Assembly: GCA_013036095.1 (NCBI GenBank)
Contig: JAAXCW010000003.1
Location: 1-64,000, forward strand
From: Vulcanimicrobiota bacterium
GTDB lineage: Bacteria > Vulcanimicrobiota > Vulcanimicrobiia > Vulcanimicrobiales > Vulcanimicrobiaceae
DNA: 64,000 nucleotides
Direction of reading: 5' to 3'
Below, one piece after another: positions 1 to 8,226 of this stretch. The notes beneath the pieces are model-generated. The model was not told where the DNA came from, did no database searches, and saw nothing but the letters and a program-made list of their open reading frames with translations. Position numbers and translations under genes: made by a program. The stretch's first letter is position 1, and every line of letters starts with the position of its first letter.

Positions 1-1845
1 GTCTACGACGCGCGCATCGCGGCGCAAGCGTGCCTCGACATCCTTCGTGACGGCATCCGTGACGCTCAATGCGGTACCGACCGGCATGCGCAGGGTAAAG
101 CTTGCGAAGCGCGAGTTGGTGGGCGGGAACAATTCGGTCGCAACAACGCCGAACTTGAGTGCGGCCAGCGTCAGGAAGAAGATGGCTGCGGCTACTGCAA
201 AGACGGGCGCCGGATGGTCGACGGACCATCGCAACAACGTCTTGTAACGTTCGGCAAACCGCTCGTATCCGCGATCGAACGCGGCGCTGAAACGCGCGTA
301 TGCGGATTTCGGCGCTCCGTTTGTGCGTGGACGCTCGTCAGACCATAACCGCGTGGCCAGCATGGGCACCGTGGTGACTGCGACCAGAAGCGAGATGCCC
401 ACCGCGACCATCACCATCACCGCGAACGGCGTAAAGAGCAAACCTTGCAAGCCCGGAATCAACAGGAGCGGAACGAAAACGGTTATGACGGTTACCGAAG
501 AAGCCAGCACGGCGCTAAAGATCTGCGTCACGGCGGATTGTGTCGCTTGCATGATCGACTCGCCGCGCATGTAGTGGCGGTAAATATTTTCGATGACGAC
601 AATCGCGTCGTCCACAATCAATCCGACGGCGAGAGCCAGGCCGCCGAGCGTCATTGTGTTAAGCGAGTATCCGAGCAGATAGGCCGCAAACAGCGTTCCG
701 AGAACGGAAATCGGCAGAGAAATCGCTACGATAAGCGTCGAACGCCACGAATGTAGGAACAGGAGGATGATGAGCACGGCCAACACCGCGCCGTAGATTG
801 CGGTGTGTTCCAGCGCGTTGATGGAATCGACGATAAATCCGCGCTGATCGAATATGACGCCGATCTGCATCGACGGGTAACGTTTCTTGATGTCGTCGAT
901 TTTCTGGTAGACCTGGTTGGCCGTGGCTACGACGTTGGCGTCCGGCTGCGCGGTAATCGATATGCTCAGCGCGGGCTTTCCGTTCAGGCGCGAGTACGAC
1001 CGCTGCTCTTGAATGGAATCGGTGACATGAGCGACGTTGCGAACGAAAATCGGTGCGCCGTTCTTGGTTGCAACGATCGTATTGGCAATTTGCTGTTCGT
1101 TCTGGTAAAGCGCGTCGGTTTGAATTTGATATTCGTTTTGTGCGATCTGCACGACGCCCGCCGGTAGGTTCACGTTCTCAGCCCGGATGCGCGAGACGAT
1201 TGCGTCGGCTGAGAGTCCGTACCCGGCCAGCAAGCCGGCATCGGGCTGGATCATGATCGCGCGCGTTTGGCTGGCGTTCACCGAAACCGAACCCACGCCG
1301 CTCACCGCGGAAAACTCGTCGGCGAGCTGGTTGGTGTAGAGATCGTTCAGGTCGCGCTGCGAGCGCTGGCTGTCGGTGACGAATGCGGTGATGACCGGCA
1401 GCGAATTAGGATCGAACTTGTTGATCTGCGGAGCTTGCAAAGTGGGATCGTTCGGGAGCTGTCCGCGAATCCGGTCAACTTGGTTCTGCACGTTTACCGC
1501 GGCGATGTCGATATTGACGCCGTAGTGAAACTGGGCGCGCACGCGGCTCGAGCCTTCCGAACTCGTCGATTCGATGTTGTCGATGCCAGGAACGCGGCTG
1601 ACGGCGTTCTCAATCGGACGCGTTACCAGCGTCTCGATGGATTCTGGCGCCACGTTGGGATAATTGACGTTGACGCTAATAACAGGCGGCGAAAAACTGG
1701 GCAGCAGTGAGACGGCTAGGCGCGGGATCGCGAAGACGCCGAGCAAGCCGATTGCGCACGCGATCATCGCGACCGCGACCCGCCGGGTTACGGCAAAGCG
1801 CGCGATCGGGTTGGTCCGCGGTTGGTTCTCCGGGCGGCCAGGCAT
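1..1845 (-). CDS. RND-family efflux permease (AcrB/HAE type), N-terminal part
   Basis: Inner-membrane proton-driven pump subunit that would work with a periplasmic adaptor and an outer-membrane channel. The gene reads off the left edge, so only about the first 615 of an expected 1,020-1,050 residues are present. Visible are the first membrane helix (about residues 14-36), a porter region containing PNVAPESIETLVTRPIE, and the membrane signature GLIVDDAIVVIEN near residue 400, whose paired Asp belongs to the proton relay of the family. It is followed by further helices and the start of the second half. The ATG at 1845 is the first in-frame ATG. Neither the adaptor nor the outer-membrane partner is in the window, so substrate cannot be told. 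It diverges from rpsF about 100 bp away. Confidence 0.93.
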   Translation of the reverse strand, partial: MPGRPENQPRTNPIARFAVTRRVAVAMIACAIGLLGVFAIPRLAVSLLPSFSPPVISVNVNYPNVAPESIETLVTRPIENAVSRVPGIDNIESTSSEGSSRVRAQFHYGVNIDIAAVNVQNQVDRIRGQLPNDPTLQAPQINKFDPNSLPVITAFVTDSQRSQRDLNDLYTNQLADEFSAVSGVGSVSVNASQTRAIMIQPDAGLLAGYGLSADAIVSRIRAENVNLPAGVVQIAQNEYQIQTDALYQNEQQIANTIVATKNGAPIFVRNVAHVTDSIQEQRSYSRLNGKPALSISITAQPDANVVATANQVYQKIDDIKKRYPSMQIGVIFDQRGFIVDSINALEHTAIYGAVLAVLIILLFLHSWRSTLIVAISLPISVLGTLFAAYLLGYSLNTMTLGGLALAVGLIVDDAIVVIENIYRHYMRGESIMQATQSAVTQIFSAVLASSVTVITVFVPLLLIPGLQGLLFTPFAVMVMVAVGISLLVAVTTVPMLATRLWSDERPRTNGAPKSAYARFSAAFDRGYERFAERYKTLLRWSVDHPAPVFAVAAAIFFLTLAALKFGVVATELFPPTNSRFASFTLRMPVGTALSVTDAVTKDVEARLRRDARVVD

Positions 1846-1948
1846 CTCGCTAATGCGTCGTTCCCATCGTTCCTTAGAATGTGCCAAACGGTGGTGAGAA
1901 GCCCCTGAGAGGCCCTCCGGCCCGCCTCGGGGAACACCGGGTCCCGCC

Positions 1949-2311
1949 ATGGCAAACGAATATGAAGTGACCTACCTGCTGCGCCCAAACCTCGAGGAGG
2001 CCGAAGCCGACCAGCGCGCGGCCGCGATCGCCCAATCCCTCACCACAAACGGTGGCGAAGTCCTCAACGTTGAGAAGCTCGGCAAGAAGCGCCTCGCTTA
2101 CGAAATGCATGATGTCCGCGAGGGGATCTACGTGATCATGCGGTTCCGCAGCGAGCCGCCTGCGGCCAAAGAAATCGAGCGCCAATTGGGGTTGAACGAA
2201 GACGTTCTGCGGGCACTTCTGATTCGGCTCGACAAGCAAGCGCTCGAGGCCGAGAAAGTCGCCGCGGCGGCGCCCCCGGTCCCCCCTCAGGCACCGGCGC
2301 CCGCCGAGTAA
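1949..2311 (+). CDS. rpsF: 30S ribosomal protein S6
   Basis: Small-subunit protein that pairs with S18 on the platform of the 30S subunit. The 120-residue product begins MANEYEVTYLLRP and has the alternating beta-alpha pattern of S6 (GKKRLAYEMHDVREGIYV in the middle). It ends in an Ala/Pro-rich tail (about residues 100-120) of the kind often seen as a disordered extension. The ATG lies directly after a GC-rich leader. It is followed 76 bp later by ssb, the usual rpsF-ssb order, but rpsR and rplI are not next: they lie 16 kb downstream. That separation is unusual. Confidence 0.97.
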   Translation: MANEYEVTYLLRPNLEEAEADQRAAAIAQSLTTNGGEVLNVEKLGKKRLAYEMHDVREGIYVIMRFRSEPPAAKEIERQLGLNEDVLRALLIRLDKQALEAEKVAAAAPPVPPQAPAPAE

Positions 2312-2387
2312 AGTGCCATACAGGTGGCAGTCTAGCCGGTTATTCTGGCGGCAGTAGCGAGCATCTACAAGGAAAAGGTAAGGCATC

Positions 2388-2819
2388 ATGGCGGCATCGT
2401 TTAACAGAGTGATTTTGGTCGGCACGCTGGTGCGCGACCCCGAGATCCGGTACATCCCCTCGGGCGCGGGCGTCACCAAGTTTCGCATCGCGGTCAACCC
2501 CAACAAACGCGATCCCAAACCCGAAGATACGCTCTTCGTGGACATCGTGGCGTGGGAGAAGCTCGCCGAAACGTGCAACACGTATTTAAAGAAGGGCATG
2601 TCGTGCCTGGTCGAAGGCCGGCTCTCGATTCGCCAATACGACGACAAAGAAGGCAACAAACGGACGGCGACTGAGATCGTCATCAACACGATGCAAATGC
2701 TCGGCTCGCGTCAAGACCGCCCGCATCAAGAATCGGGCGAAGGTGTCGGCAACGGCACGCCGGTTGCGGCAGGCGCAGCGCGCGTCGAAGATTCGCTGGA
2801 CGAAGAGATCCCGTTTTAG
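2388..2819 (+). CDS. ssb: single-stranded DNA-binding protein
   Basis: OB-fold protein that coats single-stranded DNA in replication, repair and recombination. The 143-residue product starts MAASFNRVILVGTLVRDPEIR and contains the typical LFVDIVAWEKLAE strand. After a linker of about 35 residues it ends in the acidic, hydrophobic tip DEEIPF, which in SSB proteins recruits partner enzymes. Length and tail are normal for bacterial SSB. A purine-rich stretch (aaggaaaaggtaagg) precedes the ATG. It is co-directional with rpsF and probably co-transcribed. Confidence 0.97.
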   Translation: MAASFNRVILVGTLVRDPEIRYIPSGAGVTKFRIAVNPNKRDPKPEDTLFVDIVAWEKLAETCNTYLKKGMSCLVEGRLSIRQYDDKEGNKRTATEIVINTMQMLGSRQDRPHQESGEGVGNGTPVAAGAARVEDSLDEEIPF

Positions 2820-2827
2820 CGTTTTAG
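2813..2827 (+). repeat. GCGTTTTAG micro-repeat, cluster 1
   Basis: GTTTTAG followed by GCGTTTTAG directly at the ssb stop codon. The same 9-mer recurs in 3353-3370 and 4951-4976. Possibly part of transcription ends, but no stem accompanies it. Confidence 0.35.
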
Positions 2828-2948
2828 TGCTGTTTCACGGCATCTAACCAAAAACCGCGAGATATTATTCAAGAAATGGGGATGGAAAGGGCTTCATTGA
2901 TGCTCTTGCCCCAGGAAAAGCGCAAACAGCGTTAAGAAAGCCTTCTCC

Positions 2949-3344
2949 GTGAAGCGAAACCTCGTATTGCTGGTAACGTCCCTGCTCTCGATCCTTTTCG
3001 CGTCATTTCACCTAGTGGATGACATCGTGTACGGGTCGGAAAAAGGCATGGCATCAAACCTCCTTATGGTAGCCATTCTTGCTGTTTGGCTGTATGGAAC
3101 GCTGGTGCTGCCCGAGCGTAGGGCTGGGCATATTATCATGTTGCTCGGATCGCTACTGGGGCTGACCATTTTCCTGACCCACTTAACCGGCACCGGTGGC
3201 CTCGCAGGCATCGAGATCGGCAAATTGAGCGGAGCCTTTTTCTTCGTCTGGACGCTCCTTGCGCTTGCGGTTGTTTCTCTATTGTCTCTCGCGGCCTCCG
3301 CGCAAGGTCTATGGAGCCTGCTGCGCTCGAAGGCGCGACAATGA
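2949..3344 (+). CDS. four-helix integral membrane protein, unknown function
   Basis: I do not recognise a family. The 131-residue product begins at a GTG (MKRNLVLLVTSLLSILFASFH) and has four hydrophobic segments, roughly residues 5-22, 40-55, 62-80 and 92-118. Short loops include a GTGGLAG turn. There are no obvious catalytic motifs. It lies alone between ssb and a converging propeller gene, at the left boundary of the accessory-looking block. A 19-codon open frame just upstream (2876-2935) could be a leader peptide but has no independent support. Confidence 0.7.
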   Translation: MKRNLVLLVTSLLSILFASFHLVDDIVYGSEKGMASNLLMVAILAVWLYGTLVLPERRAGHIIMLLGSLLGLTIFLTHLTGTGGLAGIEIGKLSGAFFFVWTLLALAVVSLLSLAASAQGLWSLLRSKARQ

Positions 3345-3352
3345 CAATGCTA

Positions 3353-3370
3353 GGCGTTTTAGCTTTTTAG
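3353..3370. repeat. GCGTTTTAG micro-repeat, cluster 2
   Basis: GGCGTTTTAG followed by GCTTTTTAG, in the 26-bp gap between two converging genes (ends at 3344 and 3371). Confidence 0.35.
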
Positions 3371-4546
3371 TCAGTAAAACAGTGTTGCGTGAGGAATGGC
3401 GCGGCCCTTCCATCCGTCTGGCCACGTCGCTTTGTTCAATGTAATCGATCGTGGATCCAAGCGGAGCGCGCCGGTGCGCGGATCGATTTCGGCGAACGTA
3501 ATCTTGTTCAGCAACGAACCGACACCGGTGATAACGAATCGGTTCGTGCCCAGTTCGCGAGCCATCCAATGCGGACGCGCCGTCGGCCCGAGGTTCAAAT
3601 ACCCCGCTTGAAACGGATGCGACGAATCGCTAACATCGAGTGCCGTGATCGTGTGCCCGCTCATCGAGGGCTGCAACCAGTAGTGACCGATAACCAGTGG
3701 CACGCTGGGACACGCGCGATATCCAAAGTCGTAGACGAATGTCGCGCTCGGACTAATCCCGCGCAAGCCGTTCATGCGAAACAGCCCGCACGTGGCCGTC
3801 TTCACGAGCACCGTTTGGCCATCGGGAAGCAGGCGCGCTTCGTCCGGATCTTCCGCAGCCACGCCGTTGTAGGTCTTCGGTTTGGGCAGCACGACGCTCT
3901 TGAGCAGTTTGAGATCGGACAGGCGCCACACTTGCACGACGTGACTTACGGATGTGGACGGCATCATGTCCGCGCTCGTGGTTACAACGCGATCGATCTT
4001 CTCCAGAACAAGCACACTGTACGGGCGGATAAACGTGTCGGCTTTCGGATCGGCGGCCGCGCTCCCGCGAATCATGCGCCCGTTACGATCGAGTTCCACG
4101 AGCGCGCCCGCAGCCGTATCGCCGTGCCCTGTTTGCTGGTACGCCGCAAGCATGTCGCCGTTCGAGAGCGCCGCAAAACTATGCGGGTACGCGTACGCGC
4201 CGGCATCTTTGAACGATGCGGCAATGCGCGGCTTGCGCGGATCGCGCAGATCGAAAACGTACGATTCGCCTTGCATAAAGTCGTTGGCGAAGAGCATGCG
4301 ATTCGGCGGCAACACGTAATTCGCATGATGAGCCATATGCGCGCGCGTCGGAACGGGCAGCATCGCGACCAGCGCGCCGAAATGCGCCGCGCCGATGTCG
4401 TAAACGGCGAGAAAATCGTGACCGCTGCCGTCACCCATGTTGGTGTCGCCATTGCTTTCCATCGCCCACGTGACGAGGTAACGGGTCTGCGCGTGCGGGG
4501 CGGGGGCAATGCTCAGCAAAAGCAATGCAAGAGCGATATAACGCAA
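3371..4546 (-). CDS. secreted beta-propeller protein (LVIVD/selenium-binding-protein-like)
   Basis: The 391-residue product begins with a cleavable signal peptide (about residues 1-19, ending PHAQ). The body is repeated beta-propeller blades. One reads YVFDLRDPRKPRI, which resembles the LVIVD repeat, and others keep the same spacing (ITALDVSDSSHPF). It contains His-rich stretches (AHMAHHANY) that could bind metal. Propellers of this type are found in periplasmic or secreted proteins of diverse function, so no reaction can be assigned. It converges on the four-helix membrane gene and lies just downstream of a truncated PDZ frame. Confidence 0.72.
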   Translation of the reverse strand: MRYIALALLLLSIAPAPHAQTRYLVTWAMESNGDTNMGDGSGHDFLAVYDIGAAHFGALVAMLPVPTRAHMAHHANYVLPPNRMLFANDFMQGESYVFDLRDPRKPRIAASFKDAGAYAYPHSFAALSNGDMLAAYQQTGHGDTAAGALVELDRNGRMIRGSAAADPKADTFIRPYSVLVLEKIDRVVTTSADMMPSTSVSHVVQVWRLSDLKLLKSVVLPKPKTYNGVAAEDPDEARLLPDGQTVLVKTATCGLFRMNGLRGISPSATFVYDFGYRACPSVPLVIGHYWLQPSMSGHTITALDVSDSSHPFQAGYLNLGPTARPHWMARELGTNRFVITGVGSLLNKITFAEIDPRTGALRLDPRSITLNKATWPDGWKGRAIPHATLFY

Positions 4547-4623
4547 TGGCGCGCCCTCCTAGGAGCAGTATTGCATACGGCGCAGCAATACCCTCACCTC
4601 GGTCCCAATCCATGCAGCTCGCC

Positions 4624-4878
4624 TCACGAGCCCTGCGGCACGACACCCATATACCGAGCTCGCTCGACCGGGTGCAGGCGCTTGAGCTCCACACGATCGC
4701 CAACTCGCAATCCCGTTGTTGCCGCCACGCGGTTGACCCTCACAATGGTGCCGTACCGATCGACGCTCAATCCGAAGGTCGAATATGGATGCCACGGCAG
4801 CATAAGGTCCGGTCCGACCATCAGCATGGCGATTGCCGTGAAGGTGAGAATGAACGCGGTCCTTACTATTCGCGTCAT
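4624..4878 (-). CDS. short membrane-anchored PDZ-like fragment
   Basis: Eighty-four residues: a membrane helix (about 6-26), then a stretch ending TTGLRVGDRVELKRLHP, which looks like the first strands and carboxylate-binding loop of a PDZ domain. The frame stops before a PDZ fold would be complete. Proteins I have seen with a similar start continue into long signalling or protease modules. This may therefore be a truncated remnant, though no resumed frame is obvious between 4547 and 4623. It could also be a genuine small membrane protein. Coding status is uncertain. Confidence 0.4.
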   Translation of the reverse strand: MTRIVRTAFILTFTAIAMLMVGPDLMLPWHPYSTFGLSVDRYGTIVRVNRVAATTGLRVGDRVELKRLHPVERARYMGVVPQGS

Positions 4879-4950
4879 GCTGAGTTGGTCCTCAACGGCA
4901 GATCGGTGCCTTCCGGTCTGGCGTTCTATTCGGCCAAATCGTGAGACAAC

Positions 4951-4976
4951 GCCGTTTTAGCGTTTTGGCGTTTTAG
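4951..4976. repeat. GCGTTTTAG micro-repeat, cluster 3
   Basis: Three units, GCCGTTTTAG, GCGTTTTGG and GCGTTTTAG, just past the fic stop codon (4973-4975 lies in the last unit) with 8-9-bp periodicity. Confidence 0.4.
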
Positions 4977-6079
4977 ATATTGCGTAGTAGATATCGTGTA
5001 GCCTTACCGGCGCCAGCCGGGACAAGAATGCTTCGGTCGACCAAATCGCTGAGGTCGCGTTGAGCTGTAGCGCGCGGCGCATCCGAGATCGCAATATACT
5101 TTCGCAGATTCAGATCTCCCTGAAAGTTGCCGAGAAGACGTTGTAATACAGCTCGCTGTCGTTCGTTCAAATCGTCCGTGGCATGCGTATTCCAAAATGC
5201 CGATGCCCGGCGCGTTCGATCAGCAACTTGCTGCGACGCATCGATTGCTCGTCCGAGACAGCCTATGAACCACTCAGCCCATTCTGTCACATCAAGACCG
5301 GACATTTGCGTACGCTCGAGCATTCCGTAGTATACTTTTCTTTCACGGTGAATCTGTGCGGACATACTGTAGAATCGATCCGAGGAATCTTCGTCCTGAG
5401 TAAGCGCCATGTCGGCAATGGCGCGTGCGATACGTCCGTTGCCATCTGCAAATGGGTGTATCGTAAGGAAGTGAAGATGAGCGAGCGCAGCGCGAACGAG
5501 GCCATTTTCTCGGCCACGACTATCTTTAAACCAGGCAAGAAAGCGTTGCATTTCTCCAGGCACATCTTGCGCCGGCGGTGCTTCGAAATGTACGCGCTCG
5601 CGTCCACGTGCTCCCGACACGACTTGCATGGGATCGCCGTTCGCCTGACGCCATGAACCAACAATAAGGTCCGGCTCCGGCTGCCCCAACATTCTGGGAA
5701 AAAGATCTGCATGCCACCGAAACAAACGAGCTTCGTTCAGGGGTTGGTCGTAGTTTCTCGTGGCATCGAGCGTCATCGTTACGACGCCCTCGGTCTTATC
5801 GTCCTGGGGTAATCCAGCGCGATCGATGCCCAGGCGACGCGCTACTGAGGAGCGCACTGCGTCCCAGTCAAGCTCTTCCCCCTCAATTGCAGATGTTTGG
5901 ACGACACTAGAGGCGGTTGCTTCAACTAGCGCTTGCTGGCGAAGGGCGATGTCGGAGAACTCAAGGACCTCCTGGAACGCCCCTTGCTTCCTGCGTACAA
6001 TTTCTATCAGTGGCAACAGCCGCGCCACGGACACTCGAAGAGCGGGCCAGTGCGGCATTTGCCAAATGTATCGCCTCAT
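4973..6079 (-). CDS. Fic-family AMP transferase with C-terminal winged helix
   Basis: Fic enzymes transfer AMP or another nucleotide moiety to a protein hydroxyl. The 368-residue product has the complete core motif HPFADGNGRIAR at residues 208-219 (catalytic His208 and the anion-binding loop). Near the N-terminus T62-SAI-E66-G67 matches the inhibitory (S/T)xxxE(G/N) motif of class II Fic proteins, so it is probably auto-inhibited. Residues about 305-368 look like a winged-helix DNA-binding domain (NLRKYIAISDAPRATAQRDL). The ATG at 6079 lies inside the first of two CGCCTC-N7-GAGGCG palindromes that continue upstream, which suggests autoregulation. No antitoxin partner is adjacent. It is probably stand-alone and accessory. 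Confidence 0.93.
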   Translation of the reverse strand: MRRYIWQMPHWPALRVSVARLLPLIEIVRRKQGAFQEVLEFSDIALRQQALVEATASSVVQTSAIEGEELDWDAVRSSVARRLGIDRAGLPQDDKTEGVVTMTLDATRNYDQPLNEARLFRWHADLFPRMLGQPEPDLIVGSWRQANGDPMQVVSGARGRERVHFEAPPAQDVPGEMQRFLAWFKDSRGRENGLVRAALAHLHFLTIHPFADGNGRIARAIADMALTQDEDSSDRFYSMSAQIHRERKVYYGMLERTQMSGLDVTEWAEWFIGCLGRAIDASQQVADRTRRASAFWNTHATDDLNERQRAVLQRLLGNFQGDLNLRKYIAISDAPRATAQRDLSDLVDRSILVPAGAGKATRYLLRNI

Positions 6080-6165
6080 AATACGAGGCGTATTATGTCA
6101 CAATTCGCCTCAGGAATCAAGGTTTCGCCTCGAAATATGAGGCGATTGGTACTATTTTGCGCCTC
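6071..6165. promoter_or_regulatory. two-unit palindromic operator array over the fic start
   Basis: Two inverted repeats with identical arms and spacer, CGCCTC-N7-GAGGCG, at 6072-6090 and 6126-6144. Each is followed 34 bp from its first base by an extra CGCCTC half-site (6106-6111 and 6160-6165). The arrangement repeats with a 54-bp period, while the DNA between the half-sites is not conserved, which argues for selection on the half-sites rather than a recent duplication. The first dyad covers the fic start codon. Inference: binding site for a dimeric regulator, plausibly the winged-helix domain of the Fic protein. Confidence 0.7.
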
Positions 6166-6276
6166 ACTGGTCCTTACGCCGGCGAAGCCTAAGCGTTGCG
6201 GTAAATCTTGCCCGGAGGGTCTCGGCTTAGTGACCACGACAAACTGATTCTTCGATCCTTAAGAATAAGGGTGATA

Positions 6277-6582
6277 ATGTTCACGGCTATCTATCGCTGG
6301 CATGTGAGGCCTGAAATGGACGCGGCGTTTCGTCGGACGTGGCACGCTCGGACTGAGAAGATTCGTGCGGTGCGTGGCTCCTACGGATCGCGTTTGTACC
6401 GAGAACCGGACGGCACGTATTGTGCGATCGCACTGTGGCCTTCACGGGAGGCATGGGAAGCCACCGAACCGTGTTTACCAGAGGACGAAAACGATGCAAG
6501 GCTTTTTGACGCGTCGATCGCTGACCGTCTTCCAGTGACGACGCTAGATCTGGTCGATGACCTATGGGCATTTCAAGTTTAA
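6277..6582 (+). CDS. antibiotic biosynthesis monooxygenase (ABM)-like protein
   Basis: The 101-residue product starts MFTAIYRWHVRPEMDAAFRR and contains GSYGSRLYREPDGTYCAIALWPSREAW. That is the pattern of ABM/ferredoxin-like dimeric alpha-beta barrel proteins, which include small quinone monooxygenases and heme-degrading enzymes. No conserved heme-ligand His or Asn could be assigned, so the reaction is unknown. I chose the ATG at 6277. A GTG-initiated longer frame from 6208 would add about 23 non-conserved-looking residues. Confidence 0.72.
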   Translation: MFTAIYRWHVRPEMDAAFRRTWHARTEKIRAVRGSYGSRLYREPDGTYCAIALWPSREAWEATEPCLPEDENDARLFDASIADRLPVTTLDLVDDLWAFQV

Positions 6583-6926
6583 TACTCACAGCGATCGTCG
6601 GCTCATACGCCGGCGCTCCATACACTTGTGCCGGCGCGGCCCAGATCTCCGTCGGCGACGACTTCATCCCGCGGAACGGAAAGCCTGAAACCGTTCGAAG
6701 CGTCGCAAGAGTAATTTACGGTGCGGATCTCGTCGGGTTTGTATATCGCACGACGGACGACCGCCTCTTCGCCCAAGCCCGTTCCGGCATGCCCGCGAGA
6801 GATCAGGTGCTTATCGGCATTAAACCTCTGCCGCCTCATCGGACCGGCGATATCTATCGTTATTCTGCGATAGTTCCCATAGCCGTGAACCCATGGCGAG
6901 ACCTTGTCGTCGCGTTCTGTCGTTGA
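6564..6926 (+). CDS. possible small secreted protein, unknown
   Basis: A 120-residue frame starting MGISSLILTAIVGSYAGAP overlaps the end of the ABM-like gene by 19 nt. The first 25 or so residues could be a signal peptide. The rest contains strand-like stretches (ADLVGFVYRTTDDRLFAQARSG) and no motif I recognise. An opposing frame of similar length covers the same DNA (6603-7004), so strand assignment is weak. I prefer this one because it is tiled directly behind a co-directional gene. Confidence 0.35.
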   Translation: MGISSLILTAIVGSYAGAPYTCAGAAQISVGDDFIPRNGKPETVRSVARVIYGADLVGFVYRTTDDRLFAQARSGMPARDQVLIGIKPLPPHRTGDIYRYSAIVPIAVNPWRDLVVAFCR

Positions 6927-7039
6927 GGTACTGTGAAATGCGGCCAAATGGTGTTCGATGAAACTGAATTGTGCCAGTCTTGACGTTGGACTAATTCTAA
7001 CCAAGCGCGGGAATCACTCTGAATGCAAGCGAACCGGTT

Positions 7040-8212
7040 ATGCGAATCGGAGGCATTAGAAACGTGCGTCAATTTAGCCGCGCCGCTCTTATTATTTGCG
7101 GCCTGTTCTTTATCGCGGGTGCCGCTCCGCCGCAAGCGCAAGGGCACATTCGAACGTACTACATCGCCGCAGACGAAGTGCTGTGGAGCTATGCGCCCGT
7201 AGGCAGAGACGTAATGATGGGCAAGCCGTTTAGCGCGCTTGAGCGGCCGTATTCCGTGCGCGACCGGAACCACATCGGCAGCAAATATTGGAAAGCCGTC
7301 TATCGCGAATACACCGACAGCACGTTTCGTCACCTCAAACTGCGCCGGGCAGACCAGCAATATCTCGGCATTCTGGGCCCGACGATTCGCGCTGAAGTAG
7401 GCGACACTGTCAAGGTCGTTTTTAGGAACAATGCTTCACACCCGTACAGCATGCATCCTCACGGCGTGTTCTATCTCAAATCGTCGGAAGGGAGCGCGTA
7501 CAGCGACGGCACAAGCGGCGCGAGTAAGATCGCGGGTGCCGTTCCCCCGGGGCACACGTTTACGTACGTTTGGCAAGTACCCGATCGCGCCGGGCCTGGC
7601 CCGAGCGATCCGAGTTCGGTCGTGTGGTTCTACCACTCGCACGCCGAGGATCAAAAGGATATCGAGTCCGGCCTTGTCGGCGCGATCATTGTAACGGCGC
7701 GCGGCATGGCGCGTCCCGATGGAACGCCGAAGGACGTCGATCGTGAGTTCGTCACCGATTTCGAATTATTCAACGAAAATCAAAGTTGGTATCTGGCTCG
7801 CAACATGAAGACGTTCACACCCTCATTAGCCACGAAGGGGAAACTCGAACTCATCGGGTCGGATCCCGACGGTAACTTCTCACTCACTGGGCTCGGCTTC
7901 GCCGACGGAAACCTAAAGTGGACGATTAACGGCTATATCTACGGCAACGGACCGAAGATGGTTATGAAACGCGGCGATCACGTCCGCTGGTACGTCATCT
8001 CGATCGGCAACGGCTTCAGCTTCCACACACCGCACTGGCACGGCAATACCGTGCTATTTCAGGGTCACCGTACGGACGTACTCAACATCGGTCCCGCACA
8101 AATGATGAGCGCCGACATGGTTCCCGACAATCCGGGCATCTGGCTGTATCACTGTCACGTCACCGATCACATGGCTGCTGGCATGATCTCGTTTTATAAG
8201 GTGCTCCCCTAG
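7040..8212 (+). CDS. two-domain multicopper oxidase, ceruloplasmin/hephaestin-like
   Basis: Exported copper oxidase that would couple four one-electron oxidations to reduction of O2 to water. The 390-residue product has a signal peptide (about residues 12-34), then two cupredoxin domains. All copper motifs are visible: HPHG, FYHSH, HTPHWHG and YHCHVTDHMAAGM, giving the type 1 and the type 2/3 trinuclear sites. The context around the second (YHSHAEDQKDIESGLVGAIIV) and the preceding YLGILGPTIRAEVGD resemble animal ceruloplasmin/hephaestin domains more than CueO or laccase. The substrate (Fe(II), Cu(I) or an organic compound) is unknown. A tiny glycine-zipper gene follows 14 bp later. Confidence 0.9.
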   Translation: MRIGGIRNVRQFSRAALIICGLFFIAGAAPPQAQGHIRTYYIAADEVLWSYAPVGRDVMMGKPFSALERPYSVRDRNHIGSKYWKAVYREYTDSTFRHLKLRRADQQYLGILGPTIRAEVGDTVKVVFRNNASHPYSMHPHGVFYLKSSEGSAYSDGTSGASKIAGAVPPGHTFTYVWQVPDRAGPGPSDPSSVVWFYHSHAEDQKDIESGLVGAIIVTARGMARPDGTPKDVDREFVTDFELFNENQSWYLARNMKTFTPSLATKGKLELIGSDPDGNFSLTGLGFADGNLKWTINGYIYGNGPKMVMKRGDHVRWYVISIGNGFSFHTPHWHGNTVLFQGHRTDVLNIGPAQMMSADMVPDNPGIWLYHCHVTDHMAAGMISFYKVLP

Positions 8213-8226
8213 GGAGGAGTTCCACC

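Noticed and set aside
1862-1948. Possible S6:S18-type autoregulatory leader before rpsF
   Set aside because: The GC-rich leader can fold and contains a CCG, but I could not lay out the required bulged stem convincingly.
1874-2689. 271-residue minus-strand frame over rpsF and ssb
   Set aside because: Both plus-strand genes are unmistakable; the minus frame is a GC-skew shadow.
2876-2935. 19-codon frame upstream of the four-helix membrane gene
   Set aside because: Could be a leader peptide, but it has no rare-codon run, attenuator hairpin or conservation that I can see.
3389-4960. 523-residue plus-strand open frame
   Set aside because: It runs antisense to the signal-peptide-bearing propeller gene and the PDZ fragment; its translation is Arg/His-rich with no domain pattern.
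6603-7004. 133-residue minus-strand frame opposite the small secreted-protein candidate
   Set aside because: Signal-peptide-like start and tiling favour the plus-strand frame; this one has no recognisable motif, though strand is not certain.
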